Shown one piece after another: positions 34,588 through 35,186 of a DNA stretch of 35,186 nucleotides. Location of the stretch: NCBI GenBank assembly GCA_002212985.1, contig NBMY01000078.1:1-35186 (forward strand). Reading direction: 5' to 3'. The notes beneath the pieces are model-generated. The model made no database searches, was not told where the DNA came from, and saw only the letters and a program-made list of their open reading frames with translations. This DNA is from Sphingobacteriales bacterium TSM_CSS (lineage in GTDB: Bacteria; Bacteroidota; Bacteroidia; Chitinophagales; UBA2359). The position numbers and the translations under genes were made by a program. Each line of letters starts with the position of its first letter. The first letter of the stretch is position 1.

Positions 34588-35037
34588 TAATACACCGATG
34601 ACCCATTTTTTGTACCGCCACCGCCTCTAAGTTTCGGGGTACTTTCACACCCGCCCCGGTTTTTTTACGCTATTTCCTCAAAAAAGCCTGCGTTGGCAAT
34701 AGGCAAGAACTTATGCAACCCACCTAAATCATGTTCAGGGCATAAAAGAGCAAGGTGCAGGGTATATTATGTAACCAATTAACCTTAGCCTTAAGCATGG
34801 CAGAACCTTGCCGTCAATGTTTCTTACAATATAGCCGCTCATGAGGGTGTAATTTGTGGTGTTTACCATAAACAACCGTTATTGGTCATTGTTAAACAGT
34901 TAAACCGGCTTGTAATTTTTGCTGCCCTGCTTCTTATTTCTGCGCTATTGGGCAACAAAATTTGCCCAAACTTGGAAAAAATATGCTATAAACATCAAAG
35001 AGCATGGAAAAAGGCGCTTTTTTTACCCTATTTTTAT
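34588..35037. other. Intergenic stretch without a recognisable gene
   Basis: This stretch has stop codons scattered in all frames and no start with a coding-like product. I see no tRNA, CRISPR or promoter of good quality. It separates the inverted-repeat element from the tandem array. Confidence 0.5.
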
Positions 35038-35186
35038 AAGCCTTTACATTTTTTATGCAAACCTTTACCATACTTGGTCAAACCTTTACTATGTCGTAGT
35101 AAATCTTTACCATTCTTGGTCAAACCTTTACTATATTGTAGTAAATCTTTACCATGCTTGGTCAAACCTTTACTATGTTGTAGTAA
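35038..35186. repeat. 21-bp tandem array with two alternating dyad units, runs off the window
   Basis: Units start at 35038 (diverged), 35059, 35080, 35101, 35122, 35143 and 35164, all 21 bases long and opening AAACCTTTAC or AAATCTTTAC. Odd units carry ACCA-N4-TGGT (35068, 35110 and 35152), even units TTACTA-N5-TAGTAA, so the true period is 42. Loop bases vary while arms do not. Two forward frames stay open through the array, but no start or coding-like context is seen. Confidence 0.85.

Noticed and set aside
35038..35186. Repeat protein encoded by the tandem array
   Set aside because: Two frames stay open, as expected for a 21-base period that lacks stops by chance; no ATG start or ribosome site is seen upstream and both translations are low complexity.

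Overview
The window looks like a chromosomal segment of a Bacteroidota bacterium. The evidence is the promoter style (TAnnTTTG -7 boxes, almost no Shine-Dalgarno sequences), a PorT gene of the type IX secretion/gliding machinery next to menG, a menaquinone methyltransferase, and a complete 14-gene nuo operon with separate nuoC and nuoD and a short NuoG. I cannot place it below phylum level with confidence.

Layout. 1-551 shows no gene. 588-4696 holds two ABC-2 permeases, an exported serine hydrolase and a LutA-type Fe-S protein. 4863-6274 is menG overlapping porT. 6353-10673 is a small CRISPR-accessory island: a Cas6b-type endoribonuclease with its own promoter, two uncharacterised proteins, a Card1/Can2-type CARF protein whose nuclease site looks degraded, and a 141-aa protein that I read as a small CARF-like or ring-nuclease-like protein. 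There is no CRISPR array, no Cas10 and no effector complex in the window. 11065-11679 is an exported leucine-rich-repeat protein.

11811-18099 is an integrated mobile element bounded by a 21-bp near-perfect direct repeat (12-bp identical core). It carries a tyrosine recombinase, a membrane protein, an excisionase-type HTH protein, a P4/D5-type primase-helicase, a DUF6371-like zinc-finger/Toprim protein and a DUF5681-like protein. A nested palindrome between the two replication genes may be an origin or an attenuator. This gene set suggests a phage-satellite-like or mobilisable integrative element.

18125-20080 (minus strand) holds an M23 lipoprotein peptidase and an MccF/LdcA-type LD-carboxypeptidase. 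20312-33784 is nuoABCDEFGHIJKLMN in canonical order: NADH:menaquinone oxidoreductase, which fits the menG gene upstream. 33963-35186 is degraded: a frameshifted and truncated lipoprotein esterase, a ~310-bp element with 14-bp terminal inverted repeats at the break point, about 450 bp with no recognisable gene, and a 21-bp tandem array with two alternating dyad types that runs off the window.

The best candidates for something undescribed are the orphan Cas6b/CARF island (degraded Card1-like sensor, small CARF-like protein behind a triple 21-bp repeat) and the alternating-dyad tandem array at the right edge.
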